A stretch of DNA of 64,000 bases, from assembly GCF_900156885.1 (NCBI RefSeq), contig NZ_FTOY01000009.1, positions 124,001 through 188,000 on the forward strand, written 5' to 3'. Shown here piece by piece: positions 22,990-36,379 of this stretch; the first letter of the stretch is position 1, and each line of letters begins with the position of its first letter. The position numbers and the translations under genes were made by a program. The DNA is from Limosilactobacillus caccae. Lineage in GTDB: Bacteria; Bacillota; Bacilli; Lactobacillales; Lactobacillaceae. The notes under the pieces are model-generated. The model was not told where the DNA came from. It saw only the letters and a program-made list of their open reading frames with translations, and did no database searches.

Positions 22990-23373
22990 ATGAGTTACCG
23001 TAAATTAGGACGTACAAGTTCACAACGTAAGGCTTTATTACGTGATTTAACTACTGATTTAATCGTTAATGGTCGGATTACTACCACTGAAGCACGCGCA
23101 AAAGAAGTTCGCAAGACTGCTGACAAGATGATTACTCTTGCTAAGCATGGTGACTTAGCTTCTCGTCGTAAGGCTGCTGCCTTTATGCGCAATGTTGTTG
23201 CTGATGTTAAGGAAGATGGCGACAACATTCGTGTACAATCTGCTCTTCAAAACCTCTTTGAAGAACTTGCACCAAAGTATGCAGATCGTAACGGTGGTTA
23301 CACACGCATCTTGAAGACCATGCCTCGTCGTGGTGACGGCGCACCAATGGTTATTCTTGAATTAGTGGACTAA
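22990..23373 (+). CDS. rplQ: 50S ribosomal protein L17
   Basis: The last gene of the ribosomal cluster, 127 residues, with the typical [20 protein letters not shown] and the end [23 protein letters not shown] precedes the ATG. A structured region with a T-rich end follows and probably terminates the operon. Confidence 0.98.
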   Translation: MSYRKLGRTSSQRKALLRDLTTDLIVNGRITTTEARAKEVRKTADKMITLAKHGDLASRRKAAAFMRNVVADVKEDGDNIRVQSALQNLFEELAPKYADRNGGYTRILKTMPRRGDGAPMVILELVD

Positions 23374-23394
23374 TTTAAGTGTTCAAACATATTT

Positions 23395-23520
23395 AAATAC
23401 GTAATAAAGAATCACTATCATTGATAGTATAGAGCGTTACGATGGTGGGTATATCCCTAGTCTAGCTCGAATGTGAGAAACCCTCACGCGCTGCAGTGGT
23501 AAGTGATTTTTTATTTTAAA
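23395..23520 (+). ncRNA. structured intergenic RNA ending in a T tract (rplQ-ecfA1)
   Basis: AATCACT (23410-23416) can pair with AGTGATT (23502-23508), which is followed by a T-rich end, giving a terminator-like outer stem of about 100 bases. Inside are GTGAG (23473-23477) with CTCAC (23483-23487) and a G/C-rich central part. The left arm also forms a separate hairpin, ACTATCA-T-TGATAGT (23414-23428), which would exclude the outer stem. This could be just the operon terminator or a switch. I cannot match it to a known riboswitch class. Confidence 0.45.
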
Positions 23521-23541
23521 TTCCCACATTATTCCTGATAC

Positions 23542-23552
23542 TTTGCTAAAAT
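23542..23552 (+). promoter_or_regulatory. extended -10 promoter for ecfA1
   Basis: TTTGCTAAAAT, an extended -10 (TGn before TAAAAT), 33 bases before the ecfA1 start. No good -35 box is seen. Confidence 0.5.
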
Positions 23553-23584
23553 ATACATATTAAGAATAAAAGAGAGGGTTCATA

Positions 23585-24412
23585 TTGGCTGGCATAAGAG
23601 TTAACAACTTAACATTCACCTATCCTAATCAGGAAAGACCGGTGCTAAAGGATATCAATATTGATATCGCGCCTGCTTCATGGACAGCAATTATTGGCCA
23701 TAACGGGAGTGGGAAGAGTACCTTGGTACGGTTAATCGATGGCCTGTTGATCCCTGATAAAGGAACCATTGAGGTTAACGGCATTAATGTGGATGAAAAC
23801 TCCCTGGGGTTAATCCACCAGCAGATTGGGTTTGTCTTTCAAAATCCAGAAAACCAATTTGTTGGCGCAACGGTTGCTGATGACGTCGCATTTGGACTGG
23901 AAAACCGGCGAGTGCCACCAGCAGAGATGAAGAAGCGAATTCACCACTCCCTAGAAATGGTCGGCATGCTGGACTACCAGGATGCCGAACCGGTTAACCT
24001 TTCCGGTGGACAGAAGCAGCGGGTGGCCTTAGCAGGAGTACTATCGTTAATGCCGCAGGTGATCATCCTTGATGAGGCGACCAGTATGCTGGACCCCTTA
24101 GCACGGCAGGAAATTTTAAGCTTACTAACCGAATTAAGGAGTAAGCAAAATATTTCAATCATTTCAATTACTCACGATATCAATGAGATAGAGCTTGCTG
24201 ATGAGACGATTATCCTTGACGAAGCACGGGTAGCAAAGCAGGGCCCAACTAAGGAAGTACTTAAGGACGGGGCGCTTTTAGATAAAATTGGTGTCGGCTT
24301 ACCAGCTGGCCAACAATTAAAGCAACTTTTAGCGCAACGGGGCATCAATGTCCCTGATAATTATTTTAGCTTAGAGGAGATAAAGCAGTGGCTGACCCAG
24401 CAATTACAATAG
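23585..24412 (+). CDS. ecfA1: ECF transporter ATP-binding protein EcfA1
   Basis: One of two ATPases of the shared energising module for group II ECF vitamin transporters. It has 275 residues with a TTG start after GAGAGGG. Walker A GHNGSGKST is at 38-46, the Q-loop FQNPENQ at about 88-94, signature LSGGQKQR at about 138-145, and Walker B VIILDEATS at about 158-166. It overlaps ecfA2 by 25 bases. The position between rplQ and truA is standard in lactobacilli. Substrate-binding S components are encoded elsewhere. Confidence 0.96.
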   Translation: MAGIRVNNLTFTYPNQERPVLKDINIDIAPASWTAIIGHNGSGKSTLVRLIDGLLIPDKGTIEVNGINVDENSLGLIHQQIGFVFQNPENQFVGATVADDVAFGLENRRVPPAEMKKRIHHSLEMVGMLDYQDAEPVNLSGGQKQRVALAGVLSLMPQVIILDEATSMLDPLARQEILSLLTELRSKQNISIISITHDINEIELADETIILDEARVAKQGPTKEVLKDGALLDKIGVGLPAGQQLKQLLAQRGINVPDNYFSLEEIKQWLTQQLQ

Positions 24413-25254
24413 ATGGCTTACATTACCATTATCCTAATACTAAAAAAGAAGCTTTGATTGACGCTAATTTAACGATCAATCAGGGGGAGTTTGTCGCGGT
24501 CATTGGGAAGACAGGCAGTGGGAAATCGACCCTGGTTTCGCTGATTGATGGCCTCCTACAGCCAACGGCCGGTCGCCTTAATGTTACCGGTGTAGAGATC
24601 ACGCCGACAACTAAGCAGGCCCAGTTAAGCTCGATTCATCACCATGTCGGCTTTGTCTTTCAGTTTCCGGAGCAGCAACTCTTCGCGGAAACTGTTGCCG
24701 ATGATATTGCCTTTGGGCCGCGGAATCTTGGCTGGTCAGAAGAAAAGATTACGGCAAGTGTTGATGAGGCATTGCAACTAGTCAACCTACCGCAAGAGTT
24801 TAAGACTCATTCACCGTTTGCCTTATCTGGTGGGCAGATGCGGCGGGTTGCGATCGCTGGGGTACTTGCAACCAAGCCCGCAATTTTAATCCTTGATGAG
24901 CCAACGGCCGGGCTCGATAACCAGGCGACCAACGACTTATTGAAACTAGTTGACCAGGTAAATCAGCAAGGGACAACGGTCATCATGGTAACGCACCAGA
25001 TGGAACAGGTTGCTGAACATGCTGGTCGGGTGCTGGTAATGGACCACGGGAAAATTATTGCTAATACGACGCCGAAAAAATTATTCAATAATGGTGAGCA
25101 GTTAGCAGCCTTTTCCTTGTCGCTGCCTATCCCAGTCGCAGTGGCGCACTCGCTCAAGCACGATGGCATTCACTTGCAGGACAATGAGCCCTTGACGATG
25201 GCAGCCCTGGCTGACCAGCTAGCAATGGCAATGAGGGGTAAGACGGATGAATAA
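24388..25254 (+). CDS. ecfA2: ECF transporter ATP-binding protein EcfA2
   Basis: The second ATPase of the ECF module, 288 residues. A GTG start at 24388 lies inside ecfA1 with GAGGAG upstream. Walker A GKTGSGKST is at 40-48, signature LSGGQMRRVAIAG at about 146-158, and Walker B AILILDEPTAGLD at about 167-179. It pairs with EcfA1 to form the heterodimeric nucleotide-binding unit that drives EcfT. It overlaps ecfT by 8 bases. Confidence 0.96.
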   Translation: MADPAITIDGLHYHYPNTKKEALIDANLTINQGEFVAVIGKTGSGKSTLVSLIDGLLQPTAGRLNVTGVEITPTTKQAQLSSIHHHVGFVFQFPEQQLFAETVADDIAFGPRNLGWSEEKITASVDEALQLVNLPQEFKTHSPFALSGGQMRRVAIAGVLATKPAILILDEPTAGLDNQATNDLLKLVDQVNQQGTTVIMVTHQMEQVAEHAGRVLVMDHGKIIANTTPKKLFNNGEQLAAFSLSLPIPVAVAHSLKHDGIHLQDNEPLTMAALADQLAMAMRGKTDE

Positions 25255-26050
25255 TAAGATTGTATTTGGTAGTTACATTCCAACAAATTCGGTTCTGCAC
25301 CGGTTAGATCCACGAATGAAGTTAATGATGTGTATCGGCTTTGTCGTCCTTGTTTTCTTCGTTAACAACCTAATCACCGGGGCGTGGCTGGCGCTTTCAT
25401 TACTGCTAGCTATTAAGTTAAGTAAGGTCAGCGTAAAGTTGTACTGGCAAGGCTTAAAACCACTATTTTGGATCATTTTAATTACAGTGGTCTTTCAGAT
25501 CTTTTTCAGTAGTGGTGGGACCGTTTATTGGCGGTGGGGGATCATGTCGGTCACCCATGACGGCCTGATTAATTCATTGATCATCCTTTATCGCTTTGTG
25601 GTAATCATTGTCGCTTCGACGGTGTTGACGGTTACTACCCAGACGATTCAGATTGCTGATGGGCTATCATGGATGATGAAACCATTAGCCTTAATCAAGG
25701 TCCCGGTTAACCAGATTACCTTGATGTTGTCGATTGCTCTTCGCTTTGTGCCGACGATAATGGACGAGACTGGGAAAATTATGAAGGCACAGCGGGCACG
25801 GGGGATGAACTTTAACCAGGGGAATATCATCACCCGGGTTCACCACCTTGTGCCGATCCTGATCCCCTTATTTGTAAACTCATTTAAGCGGGCAGAGGAA
25901 TTGGCAACTGCGATGGAAGCACGGGGCTATGACCCGAATGCTCCCCGTACCCACTACCGGCAGCTAATCTGGCATCAGGTTGACAACTGGGCGGCAGTTT
26001 GGTCCAGCTTAGTCGTTGTGATTTTATTTATTCTCAGAATTTTTTTCTAG
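25247..26050 (+). CDS. ecfT: ECF transporter transmembrane protein EcfT
   Basis: The shared membrane component that couples EcfA1/A2 to vitamin-binding S proteins. It has 267 residues and about five to six membrane segments. The ARG-type coupling motifs are visible as AQRARGMNF (about 181-189) and ATAMEARGYDPNAPRTHY (about 221-238). The start codon overlaps ecfA2, so the three genes form one coupled operon. truA follows after 12 bases. Confidence 0.96.
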   Translation: MNNKIVFGSYIPTNSVLHRLDPRMKLMMCIGFVVLVFFVNNLITGAWLALSLLLAIKLSKVSVKLYWQGLKPLFWIILITVVFQIFFSSGGTVYWRWGIMSVTHDGLINSLIILYRFVVIIVASTVLTVTTQTIQIADGLSWMMKPLALIKVPVNQITLMLSIALRFVPTIMDETGKIMKAQRARGMNFNQGNIITRVHHLVPILIPLFVNSFKRAEELATAMEARGYDPNAPRTHYRQLIWHQVDNWAAVWSSLVVVILFILRIFF

Positions 26051-26062
26051 AAAGGACGAACT

Positions 26063-26836
26063 TTGGTGTATCGTTATAAAATAACATTTGCTTACGATGG
26101 GACTAATTTTTCCGGTTTTCAAATTCAGCCCCACAAGCGGACGGTTGAGCAAACCCTCAAAAATGCAGTGAATAAAATCGCTAAGCACCCGACCCCAGCG
26201 ATTCCGGTCATCGGATCTGGAAGGACGGATGCCGGGGTTCATGCATTAAACCAGGTGGCGCATTTTGATATTCCCTACCATCTCAGCAATGAATCGATGC
26301 GAAAAGCGTTAAACAGTATCCTGCCATTGGATATTTTAATCAAGAAGGCAGAGTTAGTTGATGACTCCTTTCATGCTCGTTATAGCGCCCATCGGAAGAC
26401 CTATCGCTACCGGGTTGACCAGGGAGAGTTTGTCGACCCCTTCAAGCGCAACTATACTTCCCACTTCAAATATCCGCTTGACTTGGCAAAAATGCGACAG
26501 GCAGCAAAAGACATCGAAGGGACCCATGACTTTACAAGTTTTGTTGCTTCGGGAAGTCAGGCAAAAAGCAACGTCCGGACTGTCGAAAAAATTTCGATTA
26601 ACCGGGATGAGCTTCGCAATGAGGTTGTCTTTGATTTTACCGGGAATGGTTTTTTGTACAACCAGGTTCGGATAATGGTTGCCTTTTTGCTGGAAATTGG
26701 GAGTGGGCAACGGCCGGTAGACGACGTTTCGCGGGTGCTTGCGGCAAAGGACCGGACCCTTGCGCGGATGACGGCTCCAGCAAGTGGCTTATATTTAGTT
26801 AGTGTTGATTATGGAACAAATGATGAAAAGGATTGA
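26063..26836 (+). CDS. truA: tRNA pseudouridine(38-40) synthase
   Basis: TruA isomerises uridines 38-40 in the tRNA anticodon stem-loop. It has 257 residues. The catalytic aspartate is Asp56 in GSGRTDAGVHA, and RYKITFAYDGTNFSGFQ is the usual N-terminus. A TTG at 26063 is taken as start with GAAAGGA upstream; a GTG at 26066 in frame is equally possible. The stop codon is embedded in the -35 region of the rplM promoter. Confidence 0.95.
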   Translation: MVYRYKITFAYDGTNFSGFQIQPHKRTVEQTLKNAVNKIAKHPTPAIPVIGSGRTDAGVHALNQVAHFDIPYHLSNESMRKALNSILPLDILIKKAELVDDSFHARYSAHRKTYRYRVDQGEFVDPFKRNYTSHFKYPLDLAKMRQAAKDIEGTHDFTSFVASGSQAKSNVRTVEKISINRDELRNEVVFDFTGNGFLYNQVRIMVAFLLEIGSGQRPVDDVSRVLAAKDRTLARMTAPASGLYLVSVDYGTNDEKD

Positions 26837-26861
26837 CGCCGAGGCAAGAAGAAGGTATACT
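26833..26861 (+). promoter_or_regulatory. promoter of rplM-rpsI
   Basis: TTGACG (26833-26838) and TATACT (26856-26861) with a 17-base spacer. The -35 box contains the truA stop codon. The predicted start is near 26868, giving a leader of about 74 nt before rplM. Confidence 0.85.
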
Positions 26862-26867
26862 AGCCAA

Positions 26868-26941
26868 TGGTATTTCTTTTCCATCTAATAACTCGGTACA
26901 CTATTATATGTAAAAGAAAAACAAAATTGGAGGACTTAATC
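26868..26941 (+). promoter_or_regulatory. 5' leader of rplM, possible L13-type autoregulatory leader
   Basis: The leader contains CTCGGTACACTATTATATGT and an A-rich stretch before GGAGGACTT. L13 leaders are known in low-GC Gram-positives. The assignment here is by position and partial resemblance only. Confidence 0.4.
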
Positions 26942-27385
26942 GTGAGAACGACATACATCGCAAAACCTGGTGAAGTTGATCGCAAGTGGTACGTTGTAGA
27001 TGCTAAGGATGTCCCAATGGGTCGTCTTGCATCTGCTGTCGCATCAATTTTGCGTGGTAAGAACAAGCCTACATTTACTCCACACGTTGATACTGGTGAC
27101 TACGTTATCGTTATCAACGCTGCGCAAGTTAAGTTAACTGGTAAGAAGGCATCACAAAAGATGTACTACCGTCACTCAAACTACCCTGGTGGTTTGAAGC
27201 AACGGACTGCCGGTGACTTCCGTGCAAAGGAACCAGAGAAGTTATTGGAAACAGCTATTAAGGGTATGCTTCCACACAACTCCCTTGGTCGCAAGCAAGG
27301 TTTGAAGTTACATGTTTACGCTGGAGCAGACCACAAGCATGCAGCACAAAACCCAGAAGTTTTAGACATTACTAACTTAATCTAA
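26942..27385 (+). CDS. rplM: 50S ribosomal protein L13
   Basis: An early-assembly 50S protein of 147 residues. The GTG at 26942 follows GGAGGACTTAATC and yields [21 protein letters not shown], the family N-terminus. A longer in-frame reading from 26867 would start at about the transcription start and add 25 non-homologous residues, so I reject it. The [12 protein letters not shown] motif is near 105-116. rpsI follows after 13 bases. Confidence 0.97.
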   Translation: MRTTYIAKPGEVDRKWYVVDAKDVPMGRLASAVASILRGKNKPTFTPHVDTGDYVIVINAAQVKLTGKKASQKMYYRHSNYPGGLKQRTAGDFRAKEPEKLLETAIKGMLPHNSLGRKQGLKLHVYAGADHKHAAQNPEVLDITNLI

Positions 27386-27398
27386 GGAGGGAATGGAA

Positions 27399-27794
27399 TT
27401 GGCTCAACAAGTACAATACAGTGGTACTGGTCGGCGTAAGGATGCAACCGCACGTGTTCGCTTAGTACCAGGTTCAGGTAAAGTTACAATGAACGGCAAG
27501 GCAATTGAAGACTACATTCCATTTGCCAACTTACGTGCCATCGTTAACCAACCATTTAACGTTACTAAGACTGACGGTCAATACGATGTTTTAGCTAACG
27601 TTAATGGTGGTGGATTCTCTGGTCAAGCCGGTGCAGTTCGTCACGGTATCGCCCGTGCACTTCTCGCCGTTGATCCAGACTTCCGTGACGCTTTGAAGAA
27701 GGCTGGCCTCTTAACTCGTGACCCTCGTATGAAGGAACGTCGTAAGCCAGGTCTTAAGAAAGCTCGTAAGGCTGCTCAATTTAGTAAGCGTTAA
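27399..27794 (+). CDS. rpsI: 30S ribosomal protein S9
   Basis: S9 has a C-terminal tail ending FSKR that reaches the P-site tRNA. I chose the TTG at 27399 (131 residues, [20 protein letters not shown]), because AAGGAGGG at 27384-27391 is 7 bases away. The ATG at 27393, two codons upstream, is only one or two bases from that site. A terminator follows. Confidence 0.94.
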   Translation: MAQQVQYSGTGRRKDATARVRLVPGSGKVTMNGKAIEDYIPFANLRAIVNQPFNVTKTDGQYDVLANVNGGGFSGQAGAVRHGIARALLAVDPDFRDALKKAGLLTRDPRMKERRKPGLKKARKAAQFSKR

Positions 27795-27812
27795 TATTCG
27801 ATTATCGCTTCC

Positions 27813-27847
27813 AGAAAAGTATCAGTTTTTGCTGGTACTTTTTTTAT
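27813..27847 (+). terminator. terminator after rpsI
   Basis: AAAAGTATCAG (27815-27825) pairs with CTGGTACTTTT (27832-27842, with one G-T pair), followed by a T run. Confidence 0.88.
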
Positions 27848-27907
27848 TTTTAAATTTTGCTGGCGAAATAAAAAATCTAACGATAAATTAACCAAAAACT
27901 GTTGGAG

Positions 27908-27918
27908 TTTGCTAAAAT
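27908..27918 (+). promoter_or_regulatory. extended -10 promoter for the glucosaminidase-like gene
   Basis: TTTGCTAAAAT lies 33 bases before the chosen GTG start. There is no clear -35 box. Confidence 0.5.
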
Positions 27919-27950
27919 GGTTAATTAGTAGAACAAAGGAGGATGTGCCT

Positions 27951-28577
27951 GTGGCAAAGCGGAAGCGGAGAAGTCAAAAGCGTCATACTGTCAGAAATTG
28001 GATTATTGGCATTTTAGCAGTTATTGTTATCTTTTTAGGGGTCTATGCCGGCCACCACTTTTACCGCATTTGGAACCAACAGCGGATCGAGCAAGAACGG
28101 ATTGAAAATGAGCGGCGAGCAAAGGAGCTCTTTATCCAGCAAGTTGCTCCAGAAGCGCAGGCGATGCAAAATACTTATCACGTGTATGCCTCAATTACGA
28201 TTGCCCAAGCAATACTTGAATCGCAGTGGGGGCGGAGTCAGTTAGCTTCAGAATACCATAACCTATTTGGAATTAAGGGGACTGGTAGTAATTCCAAGCT
28301 TATGACGACCAAGGAACACGTTGATGGGCACTGGGTGGTTATTAAGGGCCGTTTCCGGGTGTACGACAGTTGGAGTGATTCGATCAAGGATCATACCCGG
28401 TTAATGCTTAATGGGACCGACACTAACCACCAAAATTACGAGCGGGTTGTCAATGCGAAAAATTACGAAGAGGCGGCCCGAGCACTGCAAGATTGTGGTT
28501 ATGCGACCGACCCAGATTATGCGGATAAGCTAATCAATGTAATTAAGACCTATAAGTTATATAATTATGATAAGTAG
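27951..28577 (+). CDS. GH73-type endo-beta-N-acetylglucosaminidase domain protein, membrane-anchored
   Basis: A cell-wall hydrolase of 208 residues. I chose the GTG at 27951 (MAKRKRRSQKR) because AAAGGAGG lies 7 bases upstream; an upstream in-frame ATG at 27909 overlaps the extended -10. A basic N-terminus is followed by one membrane segment (about 18-38). The glucosaminidase domain is at about 60-205, with the likely catalytic glutamate in AILESQWG and the usual YHNLFGIKG and FRVYDSWSDSIKDHT blocks. It has no LysM or SH3 repeats. It may trim glycan strands at the membrane surface, as LytG-like enzymes do. Confidence 0.88.
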   Translation: MAKRKRRSQKRHTVRNWIIGILAVIVIFLGVYAGHHFYRIWNQQRIEQERIENERRAKELFIQQVAPEAQAMQNTYHVYASITIAQAILESQWGRSQLASEYHNLFGIKGTGSNSKLMTTKEHVDGHWVVIKGRFRVYDSWSDSIKDHTRLMLNGTDTNHQNYERVVNAKNYEEAARALQDCGYATDPDYADKLINVIKTYKLYNYDK

Positions 28578-28596
28578 TCAAACTAAGGAGCGCTAA

Positions 28597-29175
<579 letters not shown>

Positions 29176-29193
29176 CATAAGGGGAGTGATTAG

Positions 29194-30327
29194 ATGAGCA
29201 GAAATGCTATTTACCCAGGGAGCACGTTAGGAATTATTGGTGTAAATCGCAATGGTGCTGCCCTCATTTCAACAGCGAAAAAAGCAGGGTTTAATGTTGG
29301 TGTTTATGTTGATCGTTCGCAACCGTCAGTAACTAAGATGGCTGATTTTACAATTGTGGGGGCCTTCAATGACCGGGCAAAGCTAACCCAGTTTGGTGAG
29401 GCTTGTGACGCAATTATTTACCAAACGCCAAATGTTGACTCACGAGTGCTTCATTTTCTTAGTCAGTATGCCGTTATTCCGCAGGGGATCAACGCCTTGG
29501 AAATTGTCCAGGACCGGTTGATGGAACGGGCATTTTTAGACCAAGTTAATATTAATATCGCTCCCTATGTGACTGTCGTCAGCCTTGACGATGTCTACCA
29601 GTCGATTGACTCAATTGGCTACCCCGCATTGTTAAAACCAATTCAACGGGGAATTGGTGAACACTCGATGCTGATTGAGCGGCAGTCCGACATCACCCGG
29701 GCTGCTGACTTTATTGATACAGGGACCTACTTGCTGGAGTCGTGGATTGACCACACGCATGAATACACGATGACGGCTGCAACTGATGGTCAGGATACCG
29801 AAATTTTCCCTCTTGCCCAGCTGCAATACAACAAGAGCCGGCAACTGATTTCGGTCGCTAGCCCAGCAAGTGTCCAGGGGGATATGCTTAAAGAGATCCA
29901 ACGGATTGTGAAGAGCGTTGCAACCTCCCTTGAATACAAGGGGGTCTTCTCCATCAACTTTTACGTGACATCGACGGGGACCTTGTACGTTAAAAACATC
30001 GAACCGGGGTTGACCTCAATCGCTAATATTTACGATAAGACAGCCAACGTCAACCAGTACGAGGAACAATTACGTTGTGTCGTTGGGATGCCGTTGCACC
30101 TGGTCCAACCATTGCAAGCCGGTTTGCTGATGGTGATCCGCAATTATCAGTCACGGGCAATCCAACGGCAGTGGTTGCTGAAAAACAACTGGCAGTTCCG
30201 TTTCTTCAATGATATTGGGGATGATGAACAGGCCATCCTCGGCTTTGCCTGGGTAACAGGAAGTGAAAACTTGGCGGCCTTAAAGAACCAGGTTGATGAT
30301 ACCGAGGTTTGGAAAGACCAAGCATAA
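29194..30327 (+). CDS. PurK-like ATP-grasp protein, probably catalytically degenerate
   Basis: The 377 residues align well over their whole length with N5-carboxyaminoimidazole ribonucleotide synthase (PurK): an N-terminal Rossmann-like domain (LGIIGVNRNGAALISTAKKAG), central ATP-grasp and C-terminal domain. The two magnesium-binding glutamates are replaced. The PurK segment MxMExFV reads SINFYV with Asn255, and the NEhAPR motif reads VKNIEPG with Asn268. The glycine-rich loop is also altered (KPIQRGIGEHS). This suggests loss of carboxylation chemistry or a changed role. It follows xpt closely and ends in a terminator. Other purine genes are absent nearby. Confidence 0.8.
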   Translation: MSRNAIYPGSTLGIIGVNRNGAALISTAKKAGFNVGVYVDRSQPSVTKMADFTIVGAFNDRAKLTQFGEACDAIIYQTPNVDSRVLHFLSQYAVIPQGINALEIVQDRLMERAFLDQVNINIAPYVTVVSLDDVYQSIDSIGYPALLKPIQRGIGEHSMLIERQSDITRAADFIDTGTYLLESWIDHTHEYTMTAATDGQDTEIFPLAQLQYNKSRQLISVASPASVQGDMLKEIQRIVKSVATSLEYKGVFSINFYVTSTGTLYVKNIEPGLTSIANIYDKTANVNQYEEQLRCVVGMPLHLVQPLQAGLLMVIRNYQSRAIQRQWLLKNNWQFRFFNDIGDDEQAILGFAWVTGSENLAALKNQVDDTEVWKDQA

Positions 30328-30338
30328 ACTGTGATTAA

Positions 30339-30378
30339 TGTGAGATCAGGAAGTTATTTTCTGGTCTCATTATTTTTA
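30339..30378 (+). terminator. terminator after the purK-like gene
   Basis: TGAGATCAGG (30341-30350) pairs with CTGGTCTCA (30361-30369, one mismatch or wobble), followed by TTATTTTT. Confidence 0.85.
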
Positions 30379-30417
30379 GGTAACATATGTTCGCTAAATC
30401 ACCATTTGGCTATTTAA

Positions 30418-30428
30418 TTTGGTATAAT
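30418..30428 (+). promoter_or_regulatory. extended -10 promoter for pcrA
   Basis: TTTGGTATAAT with a perfect TATAAT and a TG element, 37 bases before the pcrA GTG. The -35 region is weak. Confidence 0.6.
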
Positions 30429-30464
30429 ATTAGCCGATTGAAATTTTAGAGAGGATGGAACAGC

Positions 30465-34798
<4,334 letters not shown>

Positions 34799-34801
34799 AT
34801 C

Positions 34802-35911
34802 GTGAAGCTAAAGATTAAAAAAATCGCCCTCAGTGCGGCAATCCTAATGACCACGGTATTGTTAGCATCATGTGGGAGCAAATCCTCTTCGAAGAACTAT
34901 TCCACGACCGGGTCGGGGAATGGCTCTTACCAAGGGGTAATTAAGGATGGCCGTTACCGGACAAGCAAGGCCCGGGGCGTCAATGTTTCTCAAAATGACA
35001 ACCGCTATAACCTTAAGAGTTTTGAAAGCGGCTTAACCCAGGTTTCTAAAAAAGTTTTCTCAACCAAGAATTATATTTTCCAAGAAGGGCAATATATCAA
35101 TACCAGCACGGTTGAGAGCTGGCTTGGCAGGAAGACGAAAAATAATCCGCACGGGTTAAACCCTGCAGAAGGGAAGAAGAGCAACCCTAACCCAGAGTAT
35201 ATCCAGCAAATTGAAGAGCAGGATTACATGCAGGAAAGTGGTAACTCGATGAAGTTAAAGGGGGTTACCATCGGGATTGGGATTAACTCCGAGTACAATT
35301 ATCAAAAGAAGACCGGTGGCCCAAGCTTTACTAAGAAGATTAGTGATAGCGAAGTTCAGCGGCAAGGGGAAATCGCTGCCCAAAAGATCTTGACGCGACT
35401 ACGGAAGAAGCCGGCGTTAAAGAACGTGCCGATTGTGATTGCCCTATATAAGCAGGCACCGGATGACAGTCTCGTCGGTGGGACATTCTTTGCCTACAGC
35501 AAGAACAACGGTGATACCGTTGGCAACTGGACAAAGCTGGACTACAAGAATGAGGTCTTGCCAAAGGCTAGTGCATCAGCGAAGGATAGCCCATCAGAGA
35601 ATGATAACGACAGCTTCTCTAACTTTAAGAGCCAAATCCAGAGTTTCTTCCCTAATCTGAGCGGGGTTACGGCCCAGGCCCAGTACCAAAATGGTACTTT
35701 ATCGGGGATGCACATTACGGTAACGACGCAATTCTACAGTCAGTCTGAGATAACGAGCTTTACCCAGTACATTACCCGGGCGGCTAAGCGCTACTTACCT
35801 AGTGGGATTCCAATTGATATTAAGATTCAATCGGATTCCGAGATTCAGGCGGTTGTCTTCCGGAATTCTGGTTCTGACAACTTCCAGTCCCATATTTTTG
35901 ATTCATACTAA
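34802..35911 (+). CDS. camS: CamS-family sex pheromone-like lipoprotein
   Basis: A surface lipoprotein of 369 residues with a GTG start. The signal peptide has a basic start (MKLKIKK), a hydrophobic core and the lipobox LLASC, so the mature protein begins at lipidated Cys24. The remaining protein has the CamS fold pattern (KGVTIGIGINSEYNY, AQKILTRLRKKPALKNVPIVIALYKQAP). In enterococci and staphylococci the signal peptide of CamS is the source of a sex pheromone; activity here is not implied. The pcrA-ligA-camS-gatC order is well conserved in Firmicutes. Confidence 0.92.
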   Translation: MKLKIKKIALSAAILMTTVLLASCGSKSSSKNYSTTGSGNGSYQGVIKDGRYRTSKARGVNVSQNDNRYNLKSFESGLTQVSKKVFSTKNYIFQEGQYINTSTVESWLGRKTKNNPHGLNPAEGKKSNPNPEYIQQIEEQDYMQESGNSMKLKGVTIGIGINSEYNYQKKTGGPSFTKKISDSEVQRQGEIAAQKILTRLRKKPALKNVPIVIALYKQAPDDSLVGGTFFAYSKNNGDTVGNWTKLDYKNEVLPKASASAKDSPSENDNDSFSNFKSQIQSFFPNLSGVTAQAQYQNGTLSGMHITVTTQFYSQSEITSFTQYITRAAKRYLPSGIPIDIKIQSDSEIQAVVFRNSGSDNFQSHIFDSY

Positions 35912-35922
35912 TATTTAAGGTT

Positions 35923-35971
35923 AACTAAGAGACTGCGGGAATTTTTATTTTCCGGAGTCTCTTAGTTGTTT
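35923..35971 (+). terminator. terminator after camS
   Basis: AACTAAGAGACTGCGGGA (35923-35940) pairs almost perfectly with TCCGGAGTCTCTTAGTT (35951-35967). The T tract after it is short, so efficiency is uncertain. Confidence 0.7.
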
Positions 35972-36002
35972 AGGCGGTTATGGGTGAAAATCGTGCCCGT
36001 TC

Positions 36003-36013
36003 TGTGCTAAAAT
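36003..36013 (+). promoter_or_regulatory. extended -10 promoter for gatC
   Basis: TGTGCTAAAAT, followed closely by a second TAAAAT (36016-36021). The predicted start is about 36020, giving a leader of some 40 bases. Confidence 0.45.
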
Positions 36014-36061
36014 TGTAAAATGTATATGTAGATTTAAATTACTGGAAAAGAGGTAGAGAGA

Positions 36062-36379
36062 ATGGCCAGTAAAATCACTGAGCAACAAGTACAACACGTT
36101 GCTGAACTTGCGAAGCTTGAATTCCCAGAAGATGAGCTTAGCAAGTTTACCACTCAATTAGGAAGCATTATTGATATGTTTGAAGACCTCGAAGCGGTTG
36201 ATACTGATGGTGTTGAGCCAATGACATCAGCAACCGATCGGGTAAATGTAATGCGTGAAGACAAGGCAGTTAAGAGCTCTAAAGAAGAAGTCGATGCCTT
36301 GCTTAAGAACGCGCCAGAGACTGATGGTGGCTACATCAAGGTTCCGGCAATTATTGACGAAAGTGAGGATGGCGAATAA
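36062..36379 (+). CDS. gatC: Asp-tRNA(Asn)/Glu-tRNA(Gln) amidotransferase subunit C
   Basis: GatC stabilises the GatA-GatB complex that amidates misacylated Glu-tRNA(Gln) and Asp-tRNA(Asn). It has 105 residues with the usual [16 protein letters not shown] and [14 protein letters not shown] segments. AAAGAGGTAGAG precedes the ATG. It shares one base with gatA (TAATG), so translation is coupled. Confidence 0.96.
   Translation: MASKITEQQVQHVAELAKLEFPEDELSKFTTQLGSIIDMFEDLEAVDTDGVEPMTSATDRVNVMREDKAVKSSKEEVDALLKNAPETDGGYIKVPAIIDESEDGE

Noticed and set aside
26867-26941. Long N-terminal extension of L13 from 26867
   Set aside because: The extension begins at about the transcription start of the TTGACG/TATACT promoter, has no ribosome site, and is not part of the L13 family. 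The GTG at 26942 has GGAGG at the right distance.
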